A DNA stretch of 64,000 nucleotides from PLanc-01 sp035342095 (lineage in GTDB: Bacteria > Planctomycetota > Phycisphaerae > Sedimentisphaerales > Anaerobacaceae). The stretch covers positions 18,668 to 82,667 of the forward strand of contig DAOQWL010000014.1 in assembly GCA_035342095.1 (NCBI GenBank), given 5' to 3'. Shown here one piece after another: positions 6,925-14,075 of the stretch. The position numbers were made by a program, and so were the translations under genes. Under the pieces are notes generated by a model that saw only the letters and a list, made by a program, of their open reading frames with translations, did not search any database and had not been told where the DNA came from. Every line of letters begins with the position of its first letter. Position 1 is the stretch's first letter.

Positions 6925-9660
6925 CTATCGGGTCCGTCTCCTCCGCAGTGCCTTCTCCCCGCGGACCACGATGAACGTCACAACGCCCACAGCCATCGCC
7001 AGCACCAACTGGGGACCGGACAGGGGCGTCAGGCTGAAGAACCGGGCCAGCGCCGGCACGTAGATCGGCAATAGTTGCAGCACGAGACTGACCAAAGCCA
7101 CCGCCGCCATCATCGGATTGACGCCTACCGAGAAGATGGAGTAACCCCAGGCTCGCAACCCGAGCGCCTGGCCGATCTGTGCAAAGCCCAGTGATGCGAA
7201 GAGCATCGTCTGCCAGGTCGTATCCTCGGGGCGCTGCGCGTCGAACCAGGCCGCACCCAGACCCAGCGACAGGACCCCAATCAGCATGCCCACCCATCCG
7301 ATGTGTACGCCGTTGGTCCGATCCAGGATCGGACTGTTGGGCCTCCGCGGCGGACGACTCATCACGTCGGTCTCCGCCGGCTCGAAGCCCAGGCCCAGAC
7401 CCATCAAACCATCAGTGAGCAGGTTCAACCACAGCAGTTGCAGAGGGCGCAGGGCCGCCGCGATCCCCAGCAGCGGAGCCGCGAGCATGACGAGCACCTT
7501 GCCCAGATTCCCGCCCAGCGAGAACTTGATGAACCGCAGCAGGTTGTCGTAGATGATCCGCCCTTCCCGGACCGCGGCGACAATGGTCGCGAAGTTATCG
7601 TCCAGGAGCACCATGGCGGAGGCTTCCTTGGCCACGTCCGTTCCCGTGATGCCCATCGCGACGCCAATATCCGCCTTCTTCAATGCCGGGGAGTCGTTCA
7701 CGCCGTCGCCTGTCATCGCGAGCACATGCCCGCGATTCTGCAGGGCGTTGACGATCCGCAGCTTGTCCTCGGGCGACACCCGCGCGTACACGCTCGTGCG
7801 TTCGGCGACGGTCTGCAATTCGTCGTCGCTCATCCCGTTCAGTTCGCTGCCGATCACGACCTTGGGGTCGTCCGCGATGGTCAGGTGCCGTGCGATGGCG
7901 GCGGCGGTCAGAGCGTGGTCCCCGGTAATCATGACCGGGCGAATCCCCGCCGTCCGGCACATCTCGACAGCCGTCCGGGCGGCCGCTCGCGGCGGGTCCA
8001 TCAGCCCGACCAGCCCGACGAAGATGAGGTCCCGCTCCAGATCCTTCGCCAGATCGGCAGGAACCTCCGCCAATGGACGGAACGCGATTCCCAGCACGCG
8101 AACGCCCCGCTTGGCCATTCCCTCCGCGGCAGCGAGGATGCGAGATCGGAAGTCCGCGGTCATGGGCTCGACCTTGTCGACCGCCCAGACCTGCGACGCC
8201 AGTTCGAGAAGGCCGTCGATGGCCCCCTTGGCGAAGGCCGCGTAGCCGCAACCCGCCAGCGGCAGCGACGACGCAAGTTCGCCCGACGTCGGCATTCGGT
8301 GAACCGTCGTCATCCGCTTGCGATCCGAGTCGAAGGGAAACTCGGCCACTCGCGGCATGGCGGCCTGCAGGTCGTCCTTGAGCAGACCCGCCTGGGCCGC
8401 CGCAACCACCAGGGCGCCCTCCGTCGGGTCGCCAATCGCGTGCAGGCTGTTGCCGTCGGCGCTCGGTTTGAGCGTCGCGTCGTTGCACAGGGCCCCTGAA
8501 ACGAGCGTCAGGCGAATCGCAGGGGAGATGGGACCCGCTGAAGCCAGCGCCTGCGGGCCCGCCGCGACCTCGGGTTGGCGTTTGCGCAGGGTCTCCGTGA
8601 GATCGAGCCGCTCGCCTGCGACGTCGATTACCGTCACCGTCATGCGGTTCTCCGTGAGCGTGCCCGTCTTGTCGGAGCAGATCACGTCCACCGAGCCGAG
8701 CGTCTCGACCGCAGGCAGCTTGCGGACCAGGGCATTACGCCGCAGCATCCGCTGCGCCCCGATGGCCAGAGTGATCGTAATGACCGCAGGCAGCCCCTCG
8801 GGCACCACAGCCACCGCCACGCTGACCGCGGTCAGGAACATGGTGCCAATCGACTCGCCTCCGAGCACCCCAAAGAGCATGACCAGCGCGGATACAACGA
8901 CGCCCACGACCGCCAGCGTCTTGCCGACGCGGTCAAGCTGCTTTTGCAGGGGCGTTGGCTCGGACGCGACCTGCTGGATCATCCCAGCGATCTTGCCCAG
9001 TTCGGTTCGCATCCCGGTCTCGGCGACGACCGCCGTCCCGCGGCCGTAGGTGGCGGCGGTCCCAAGGTAGATCATGTTCCGTCGGTCGCCCAGGGGCAGA
9101 TCGCTCCCCGAAAGCGTTGCGGTGGCCTTTTCGACGGATTCCGACTCGCCCGTCAGCGTGGCCTCCTGGACGCGGAGGTTGGCGCTCTCGATCAGGCGGG
9201 CGTCCGCAGGGATCGAGTTGCCGGTCTCCAGCACGACGATATCGCCTGGAACCAGGTCGCGGGCTGAGATCTCCCGGACCCTGCCATCCCGGCGGACTCG
9301 AACCACCGGCACCGCCAGTTGCCTGAGCGAGGCCATCGCTCGCTCCGCGCGGTATTCGGACGCGAAGCCGAGCACGCCGAACAGGACCACGATGGCCGCG
9401 ATGGCCACCGTCTCCAGCCCCTTGCCCAGCAGTCCCGAGACCACCGCCGCAGCGATCAGGATCAGAACCATCGTCTGCGTAAACTGCTCCAGCAGCATCC
9501 GCAGCGGGCCTTTGCCCGCCTGTTCCAGCAGCTCGTTGGGACCGTACCGGCTCAGGCGAGCAACCGCCTCGGCCGCGGTCAGCCCGTTCTCGGAGGTGGA
9601 TAATGCCTTCAGTACATCCTCTGCTGATTGCGTATGCCAGTCGTTCTTCGCCGCAGACAT
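6925..9660 (-). CDS. P2A-type cation-transporting ATPase (probable Ca2+ pump)
   Basis: About 911 residues, normal for the SERCA/PMR1-like P2 group. In order: N-terminal cation-ATPase domain, actuator with TGES, membrane helix 4 with VPEGLP, phosphorylation site CSDKTGTLTEN, nucleotide domain, hinge TGDGVNDSPALKKADIG, and helix 6 with NLLTDGLMGLGLGFEP. The PEGLP helix plus the Asn/Thr-Asp in helix 6 match the Ca2+-site pattern of P2A pumps. The start is put at 9660 (MSAAKND), which begins just before the conserved domain; upstream in-frame sequence is Arg/Pro-rich and unlikely to be translated. It is transcribed towards the nucleotidyltransferase module. Confidence 0.93.
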   Translation of the reverse strand: MSAAKNDWHTQSAEDVLKALSTSENGLTAAEAVARLSRYGPNELLEQAGKGPLRMLLEQFTQTMVLILIAAAVVSGLLGKGLETVAIAAIVVLFGVLGFASEYRAERAMASLRQLAVPVVRVRRDGRVREISARDLVPGDIVVLETGNSIPADARLIESANLRVQEATLTGESESVEKATATLSGSDLPLGDRRNMIYLGTAATYGRGTAVVAETGMRTELGKIAGMIQQVASEPTPLQKQLDRVGKTLAVVGVVVSALVMLFGVLGGESIGTMFLTAVSVAVAVVPEGLPAVITITLAIGAQRMLRRNALVRKLPAVETLGSVDVICSDKTGTLTENRMTVTVIDVAGERLDLTETLRKRQPEVAAGPQALASAGPISPAIRLTLVSGALCNDATLKPSADGNSLHAIGDPTEGALVVAAAQAGLLKDDLQAAMPRVAEFPFDSDRKRMTTVHRMPTSGELASSLPLAGCGYAAFAKGAIDGLLELASQVWAVDKVEPMTADFRSRILAAAEGMAKRGVRVLGIAFRPLAEVPADLAKDLERDLIFVGLVGLMDPPRAAARTAVEMCRTAGIRPVMITGDHALTAAAIARHLTIADDPKVVIGSELNGMSDDELQTVAERTSVYARVSPEDKLRIVNALQNRGHVLAMTGDGVNDSPALKKADIGVAMGITGTDVAKEASAMVLLDDNFATIVAAVREGRIIYDNLLRFIKFSLGGNLGKVLVMLAAPLLGIAAALRPLQLLWLNLLTDGLMGLGLGFEPAETDVMSRPPRRPNSPILDRTNGVHIGWVGMLIGVLSLGLGAAWFDAQRPEDTTWQTMLFASLGFAQIGQALGLRAWGYSIFSVGVNPMMAAVALVSLVLQLLPIYVPALARFFSLTPLSGPQLVLAMAVGVVTFIVVRGEKALRRRRTR

Positions 9661-9797
9661 CGTGCAAACCCCATCCTGGAGGGTAAGGACACATCCCGGC
9701 GGACGCCCCCTACGCCGTCCGGCCATCCCCCGCCCTGCCGTAACGCCCGACAGGAAGCCGGGGGCCTTCCACTCTACCGGGCCGGCCCAGCCAAGTG

Positions 9798-9830
9798 AAG
9801 CGAAACCGAAGGGCGAGATTTCGCTTTTTT
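9798..9830. repeat. Intergenic hairpin with T-run, similar to inner hairpin of family A repeat
   Basis: AAGCGAAA (9798-9805) and TTTCGCTT (9819-9826) form a perfect stem followed by TTTTTT. Its loop, with GGGCGAGA, closely resembles the second inner hairpin of the repeat at 27516-27556. It could act as a terminator on the plus strand, but no plus-strand gene ends nearby. Confidence 0.5.
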
Positions 9831-9845
9831 CGACCCCGTCAAAGC

Positions 9846-9875
9846 TTTACTCCCAACCTGCCGATATGGTATACT
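9846..9875 (+). promoter_or_regulatory. tRNA-Thr promoter
   Basis: TTTACT (9846-9851), an 18-nt spacer and TATACT (9870-9875) lie 15 nt upstream of the first tRNA base, the expected geometry for a sigma-70 promoter of a stable RNA. Confidence 0.6.
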
Positions 9876-9890
9876 ACGTGTTTGTCGCAC

Positions 9891-9962
9891 GCCGATGTAG
9901 CTCAACGGTAGAGCACGGCTTTCGTAAAGCCGGGGTTGTGGGTTCAAGTCCCACCATCGGCT
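9891..9962 (+). tRNA. tRNA-Thr (anticodon CGT)
   Basis: A complete 72-nt cloverleaf: acceptor GCCGATG pairs with CATCGGC at 9955-9961; the D-arm GCTCAACGGTAGAGC is present; the anticodon stem GGCTT/AAGCC encloses a loop with CGT; the T-arm contains GGTTCAAGTCC. CCA is not encoded. The anticodon reads ACG threonine codons. Confidence 0.95.
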
Positions 9963-9999
9963 TTCCCTCTTCTATCGGAATCTTGGGAGAAGCGCCCAT

Positions 10000-10176
10000 A
10001 TGGAAAGCCAGAAGAAACCGGAAGTCGAGAAAGAACACCCCAGGAACACTCGTTCGCGCCTCATTGTTCCTGCGGTGATTCTTGTGCCGGTCCTGGTCTA
10101 CATGCAGAAGCGAGACGCGGAGCAGCCTTTCTTCGTCATGTGGGTGGACAACGCGGAACTACTGACTCGTCGATGA
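10000..10176 (+). CDS. Small single-span membrane protein, unknown function
   Basis: A 58-codon frame starting at ATG 10000, with GGGAGA 9 nt upstream, 37 nt after the tRNA. It has a basic/acidic N-terminus, a hydrophobic segment LIVPAVILVPVLVYM that could span the membrane, and a short C-terminal tail. The ribosome site and hydrophobic core argue for a real gene; I recognise no family. The 162 nt between its stop and the next gene hold no clear signal. Confidence 0.5.
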   Translation: MESQKKPEVEKEHPRNTRSRLIVPAVILVPVLVYMQKRDAEQPFFVMWVDNAELLTRR

Positions 10177-10338
10177 TGCGAAGAATGCCTGCTTGTAGTG
10201 TGCCCGTAAGGGCATATCCTCCCCCCGCGAAGAAGACAACGCCTCACGGCGTCACTACGAACGGACCTTCAACCCGTTTCGCCCACGACGCCCCACTTCT
10301 CACTACCCCGCGGGCGTGTTCTGTGGTATTCTGGGGGC

Positions 10339-10605
10339 ATGGTGGAGTCGCAACCACAACACAGAAGGACCGATACGCCGCCCGATGTGGTGCGGGCGCA
10401 TTATGAGATTTGCCGGAGAGTACCTGTCGGCCGAAAGCTCGAATTGGCTTTTGATATGTACGACACCGGACGATTGCTGGCCTTGGCTGGTCTGCGAATG
10501 CGCCACCCGGATGCAAGCGAAGAACAGTTGCAGCGGCTGTGGGCCCGACAGCATCTCGGCCCGGGTCTTTTTGAACAGGTCTATGGGGGCAATCGAGGTG
10601 GGTGA
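10339..10605 (+). CDS. Small partner protein of a second nucleotidyltransferase
   Basis: 88 residues, probably helical, with the pattern GRKLELAFDMYDTGRLLALA then RMRHPDASEEQLQ, a small-protein type I associate with genes directly upstream of nucleotidyltransferases. Its last 23 nt overlap the next gene. ATG at 10339 is preceded by GGGGGC at short spacing. This is the second such pair in the window (compare 6326-6911), with an unrelated small partner. Function unproven; an antitoxin or accessory role is inference. Confidence 0.62.
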   Translation: MVESQPQHRRTDTPPDVVRAHYEICRRVPVGRKLELAFDMYDTGRLLALAGLRMRHPDASEEQLQRLWARQHLGPGLFEQVYGGNRGG

Positions 10606-11179
10606 GGTACGTCACATCGAAGTGGTGCAGTGTCTCATTCACATACTCGATACCCTGGGCATACCGTATGCCCTCGGAGGTTCAATGGCCAGTTCCACCT
10701 ATGGAATGAGGCGCTTTACCCAGGATGCAGATATCACAGTTAAGCCATTCTCTTCTGTCGCTGACAAGTTCTACGAGATGGTCAAGGGTGAGTTCTACAT
10801 CAGCGAGCAGGCAATGCGTCACGCCCTGAGTACCCATGGCGGCTTTAACGTGATCCACTTTGAGACTTCGTTCAAAATCGATCTTTTTGTCCAGGGATCA
10901 AGCGAGTTCGAGCAGCAATTGCTGGTCCGCAGTCGGAAGGTGAGGTTGACGGAGAGCAACCAGAAGGATGTCTGCATCGTCTCTCCGGAGGATATCATTC
11001 TGTTGAAACTGCGATGGTTCGCTATGACCGGCGGCACGTCAGAACGACAGTGGAATGATGTTCTGGGCGTCTTGGGTGTGCAGGGGCAAACGCTCGACTA
11101 TGCGTATCTGACCCACTGGGCGAGGGAACTTGGCCTGAACGAGCTTCTGGATCGAGCCATCGCGGAGGCGGGGACGTAG
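10583..11179 (+). CDS. Nucleotidyltransferase, second small-protein-linked module
   Basis: 198 residues. The nucleotidyltransferase core reads GGSMASSTYG then TQDADITV (metal-binding Asp pair) and a third acidic strand FKIDLFV. The frame extends upstream of 10583 without stops, but that part covers the preceding gene and does not look like protein, so the internal ATG at 10583 is chosen; this produces a short overlap typical of translational coupling. The C-terminal part resembles the helical tail of AbiEii-like enzymes. The target is unknown. It ends 8 nt before larE. Confidence 0.75.
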   Translation: MGAIEVGEVRHIEVVQCLIHILDTLGIPYALGGSMASSTYGMRRFTQDADITVKPFSSVADKFYEMVKGEFYISEQAMRHALSTHGGFNVIHFETSFKIDLFVQGSSEFEQQLLVRSRKVRLTESNQKDVCIVSPEDIILLKLRWFAMTGGTSERQWNDVLGVLGVQGQTLDYAYLTHWARELGLNELLDRAIAEAGT

Positions 11180-11187
11180 GAATACGT

Positions 11188-12027
11188 ATGAACCTCAAAG
11201 ACAAGCATGACTCGCTTCGGAGAATCCTGAAGGAACTCGGCAGGGTCGCCATCGCCTATTCCGGCGGGGTGGACAGCAGTCTCCTGCTCAAGGTCGCAGT
11301 CGATACGCTCGGGCCTGAGAACGTCCTCGCCTGCATCAGCCTCGGTCCCGCGGAGCCCGAGAACATGCACGAGAGGGCTCGCAAGACCGCCCAGGCCATC
11401 GGGGTCGAGCTGATGGTGGTCGAGACGGGCGAGATGGACGACCCACACTTCACCGCCAACGACGCAGACCGATGTTTCCACTGTAAATCGCAGCTCTGCC
11501 GGACGCTGCTCGACATCGCGAAGGAACGGGGCTTTCCCCACGTCGTTTTCGGCACGAACCACGACGACCTGGACGACTTCCGGCCGGGCAACAAGGCCAT
11601 GAAGGTCTCGGGCATCCGCTCGCCTCTGGCGGAGGCGGGATTGACCAAGAATGAGATCCGCGAGCTGAGCAGGCAGGCGGGTCTGCCGACCGCCGATCAA
11701 CCTGCGTCGCCGTGCCTGGCGTCGCGAATCCCCTACGGCCTGGAGGTGACCGAGCAGCGACTCCGCCAGATCGACCAGGCGGAGAGCTTTCTGCGGTCGC
11801 TCGGCTTCGTCGAGTTCCGCGTTCGCCACCACGATTCGATCGCACGGATCGAGGTCCGCCCACAGGACGTAGCCAAGCTCGTCGCGGAGCCGATCCGCTC
11901 GACGGTGGTCGAGAAGCTCAGGGCCCTGGGCTTCCGGTACGTGACCGCGGACCTCCAAGGCTTCCGTTCCGGCTCGCTCAACGAATCCCTCTCGGACGAA
12001 CAGAAGAAGAACACGCTCAAAGCATAG
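11188..12027 (+). CDS. larE: ATP-dependent sacrificial sulfur transferase LarE
   Basis: 279 residues with the PP-loop AYSGGVDSS near the N-terminus, a DRCFHCK segment and PCLASRIPYG, whose Cys is residue 176, the position of the sacrificial Cys of the Lactobacillus enzyme. In the known pathway LarE donates sulfur from its own Cys to pyridinium dicarboxylic-acid mononucleotide, building the nickel-pincer cofactor of lactate racemase-type enzymes together with LarB and LarC. None of larA, larB or larC is in this window. ATG at 11188 follows AGGA by 6 nt. Confidence is high for the family; the cofactor's user enzyme is not visible. Confidence 0.9.
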   Translation: MNLKDKHDSLRRILKELGRVAIAYSGGVDSSLLLKVAVDTLGPENVLACISLGPAEPENMHERARKTAQAIGVELMVVETGEMDDPHFTANDADRCFHCKSQLCRTLLDIAKERGFPHVVFGTNHDDLDDFRPGNKAMKVSGIRSPLAEAGLTKNEIRELSRQAGLPTADQPASPCLASRIPYGLEVTEQRLRQIDQAESFLRSLGFVEFRVRHHDSIARIEVRPQDVAKLVAEPIRSTVVEKLRALGFRYVTADLQGFRSGSLNESLSDEQKKNTLKA

Positions 12028-12049
12028 ACCCACACTCGAAGGAGGACTC

Positions 12050-13180
12050 ATGATGCGATGGCACCGACATGCTACAGGCAACACGACGCAGATCCTGCTG
12101 GCGCTGTTTCTCTTGCTGGTCTTGGGTACCCTGGCGAGGACCTCGTCAGCCAGCGAGAAAAAAGCAGATCGGGCCTGCTTTGAGAGGGAAAAATCTCCCT
12201 CTTCGATTTTTCCCTCTCAAACCCTCGTCGTGCGACAAGGGTTTCGCTGTTCATTCTTCAACGAAATCGAGCCAAGAGATTTCGTTGAAGAATATAGGCC
12301 CGATCTGCTTTTTTCGTCGTCCGCGCGTGGGCTCGCCGGCGGCGATCCGAACTTAGTCGTCATGACCTTCAACATCCGCTACGGCACCGCCGACGACAAG
12401 GCCGATAGCTGGTCCAACCGCCGCGAGATGGTCTTCGACGTGCTCCGCCGGCACGATCCGGATGTCGTCGGGTTGCAGGAGGCCCTGCGCTTCCAGATCG
12501 ACGAGATCCGCGCCGCGCTGCCCCAGTACGCGGAGATCGGCGTCGGCCGCGAGGACGGCAAGACCAAGGGCGAATACTCCGCCATCCTCTACCGCAAGGA
12601 CCGCCTGGACGTGACCGACTCTGACACGTTCTGGCTCTCCGATACGCCCGAAGTCCCGGGCTCGATCACCTGGGGAAATGCCTGCACGCGCGTCTGCACC
12701 TGGGGCCGATTCGTTCGCAAGAACTCGGGCACGGCCTTCTACCTGTTCAACACGCACCTGGACCACCAATCGCAGCCGGCCCGCCAACATGGTGCGATCC
12801 TGCTGTCCCGCCGGATCACTCAGCGAACGCACGCCGACCCCGTGATCCTGACCGGCGACTTCAACGCGGACGAGAACAACCCTGCCGTCTGGTATCTCAA
12901 GGGGCTGTCCGAGCTGACCACGCCGGACGGGACCCAGTCAAAGAGTCCGGTCCCCCTGGTGGACTCGTTCCGCGTGGCGCACCCGACCGAGCAGGAGGTC
13001 GGGACCTTCCACGCATTCAAAGGCGGCGCCGCCGGCGGCAAGATCGACTACATCTTCATCCAGCCGGGCGCCGAGGTGAAGGCCGCGCAAATCCTTCGCG
13101 ACAACGAGAACGGACGCTACCCCTCAGATCACTACCCGGTCCTGGCCGTGGTTCGATTCGGCGCGCAGGCGCGACCATGA
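12050..13180 (+). CDS. Exported endonuclease/exonuclease/phosphatase-fold enzyme carrying an in-frame repeat
   Basis: 376 residues. A signal peptide (about 1-34) is followed not by the catalytic domain but by about 52 residues encoded by the palindromic repeat at 12158-12314. The EEP fold then begins (VVMTFNIRYGTADD) and carries its usual residues: Asn in FNIRYG, Glu in VGLQEA, GDFNADENN and the C-terminal SDHYPV. Secreted members hydrolyse phosphodiesters of nucleic acids, inositol phosphates or sphingomyelin; the substrate cannot be told here. GGAGGACTC precedes the ATG. The stop overlaps the ATG of the following relic gene (ATGA), indicating a former two-gene operon. Confidence 0.85.
   Translation: MMRWHRHATGNTTQILLALFLLLVLGTLARTSSASEKKADRACFEREKSPSSIFPSQTLVVRQGFRCSFFNEIEPRDFVEEYRPDLLFSSSARGLAGGDPNLVVMTFNIRYGTADDKADSWSNRREMVFDVLRRHDPDVVGLQEALRFQIDEIRAALPQYAEIGVGREDGKTKGEYSAILYRKDRLDVTDSDTFWLSDTPEVPGSITWGNACTRVCTWGRFVRKNSGTAFYLFNTHLDHQSQPARQHGAILLSRRITQRTHADPVILTGDFNADENNPAVWYLKGLSELTTPDGTQSKSPVPLVDSFRVAHPTEQEVGTFHAFKGGAAGGKIDYIFIQPGAEVKAAQILRDNENGRYPSDHYPVLAVVRFGAQARP
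12158..12314. repeat. Family A palindromic repeat inside a coding gene (copy A1)
   Basis: Perfect 19-bp terminal inverted repeats (12158-12176 and 12296-12314, core GCAGATCGGGCC). Inside are two perfect 16-bp hairpins (12179-12194 with 12206-12221; 12253-12268 with 12278-12293) and between them a weaker hairpin near 12222-12241, so the single strand can fold as a cloverleaf. The host gene reads through it without a stop, between its signal peptide and catalytic domain. Confidence 0.9.
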
Positions 13181-14072
13181 TGCACGCGGTCGCTCGGACA
13201 ATAGCAGGGCTCTGTACTCTGGCGGGTCTTATCACGGCGAATGCCGCCGCGGCCTCGCCGGACTTGGCGGTTCCGGGCGTGCATATGAAGCTGGAAGGCC
13301 CGATGGCGGCCCGGCTCGACGGCATCATCCGCAATTGGCTGATCCCCGCGCCGGACGCAAACCCCGGCATGCTCGACATGATGCGGTTGCGGGACCGCAA
13401 GCCGCCTTATGAGGACCCGGTCCCCTGTCCTTCGTGCTCGATCCCACCGTGCCGAGCACGCAGCACGGCGCGGTGCTACGCGCCACGCTGGCGGGCAACG
13501 CGGAACCGATGGAAGGCGCCCTGCTGTTGGCGCAGAAGGTCGAGTCCGCTCCCGGCCCACGCGGAGAATCGGACACCGCTCTGCGCTTCAACGGCAGGGA
13601 CTCGAAGCTCGTGTACTCGGCCCCGCGATTTCCCCTGCGGACGTGCACAATGGCGGCTTGGATGAAGCCCGAGGGCCTGGGTCCGGACGGGAACAAATGG
13701 CATCACGTCTTTTCCGCCTGGTGCGTCTCCGTCAACGATCCGCTTCGTGTCTCCGTCCAGGACGGCAAGCTGGTGGTCAATGTCGAACAGCCCGGTGGCG
13801 GCTGTCACCTGGACGCCGGTCCCGTGCAGAGCGGCAAATGGCTGCACGTGGCGGTCGTCAAGAAATACCGCGACCTGACCCTCTACGTGGGCGGCCGACG
13901 CGTCGCAACCACATCCGCGCCCAGCACCCTGGCGTCGGGCCCAAAGGACGTAGGCATCGGCTGCAATCCGAATTTCGGAGACACCGAGAGCTTCCAAGGC
14001 TGCATTGCGGATGTCCTGTTCAGCCGGGAGGCGATGACGGACGCCCAGATCGCCGCGCTGGCGGCGAAATAG
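13177..14072 (+). pseudogene. Broken secreted GH127-like/LamG protein
   Basis: Two reading frames are needed to explain this gene. The first, from ATG 13177, has a signal peptide and then VHMKLEGPMAARLDGII with RLRDRKPPYEDPVP, which resembles the N-terminus of GH127 (DUF1680) glycosidases. Near 13415-13435 the similarity jumps frame into a stretch ending in a concanavalin-A/LamG-like domain (TMAAWMKPEGL, GKWLHVAVVKKY, VGIGCNPNF). The catalytic (alpha/alpha)6 barrel of some 500 residues is absent. Interpretation: a large internal deletion joined the ends out of frame. The LamG part alone (ATG 13434, 212 residues) might still be made but would lack a signal peptide. Confidence 0.6.
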
Positions 14073-14075
14073 GCA

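Noticed and set aside
9798..9830. Hairpin with T-run as terminator of the P-type ATPase gene
   Set aside because: The ATPase is transcribed away from it, so it cannot be that gene's terminator.
12158..12314. Repeat as a tRNA gene because of its cloverleaf shape
   Set aside because: Stems are 15-19 bp, much longer than those of tRNA, with no T-loop or CCA; only the true tRNA at 9891 fits.
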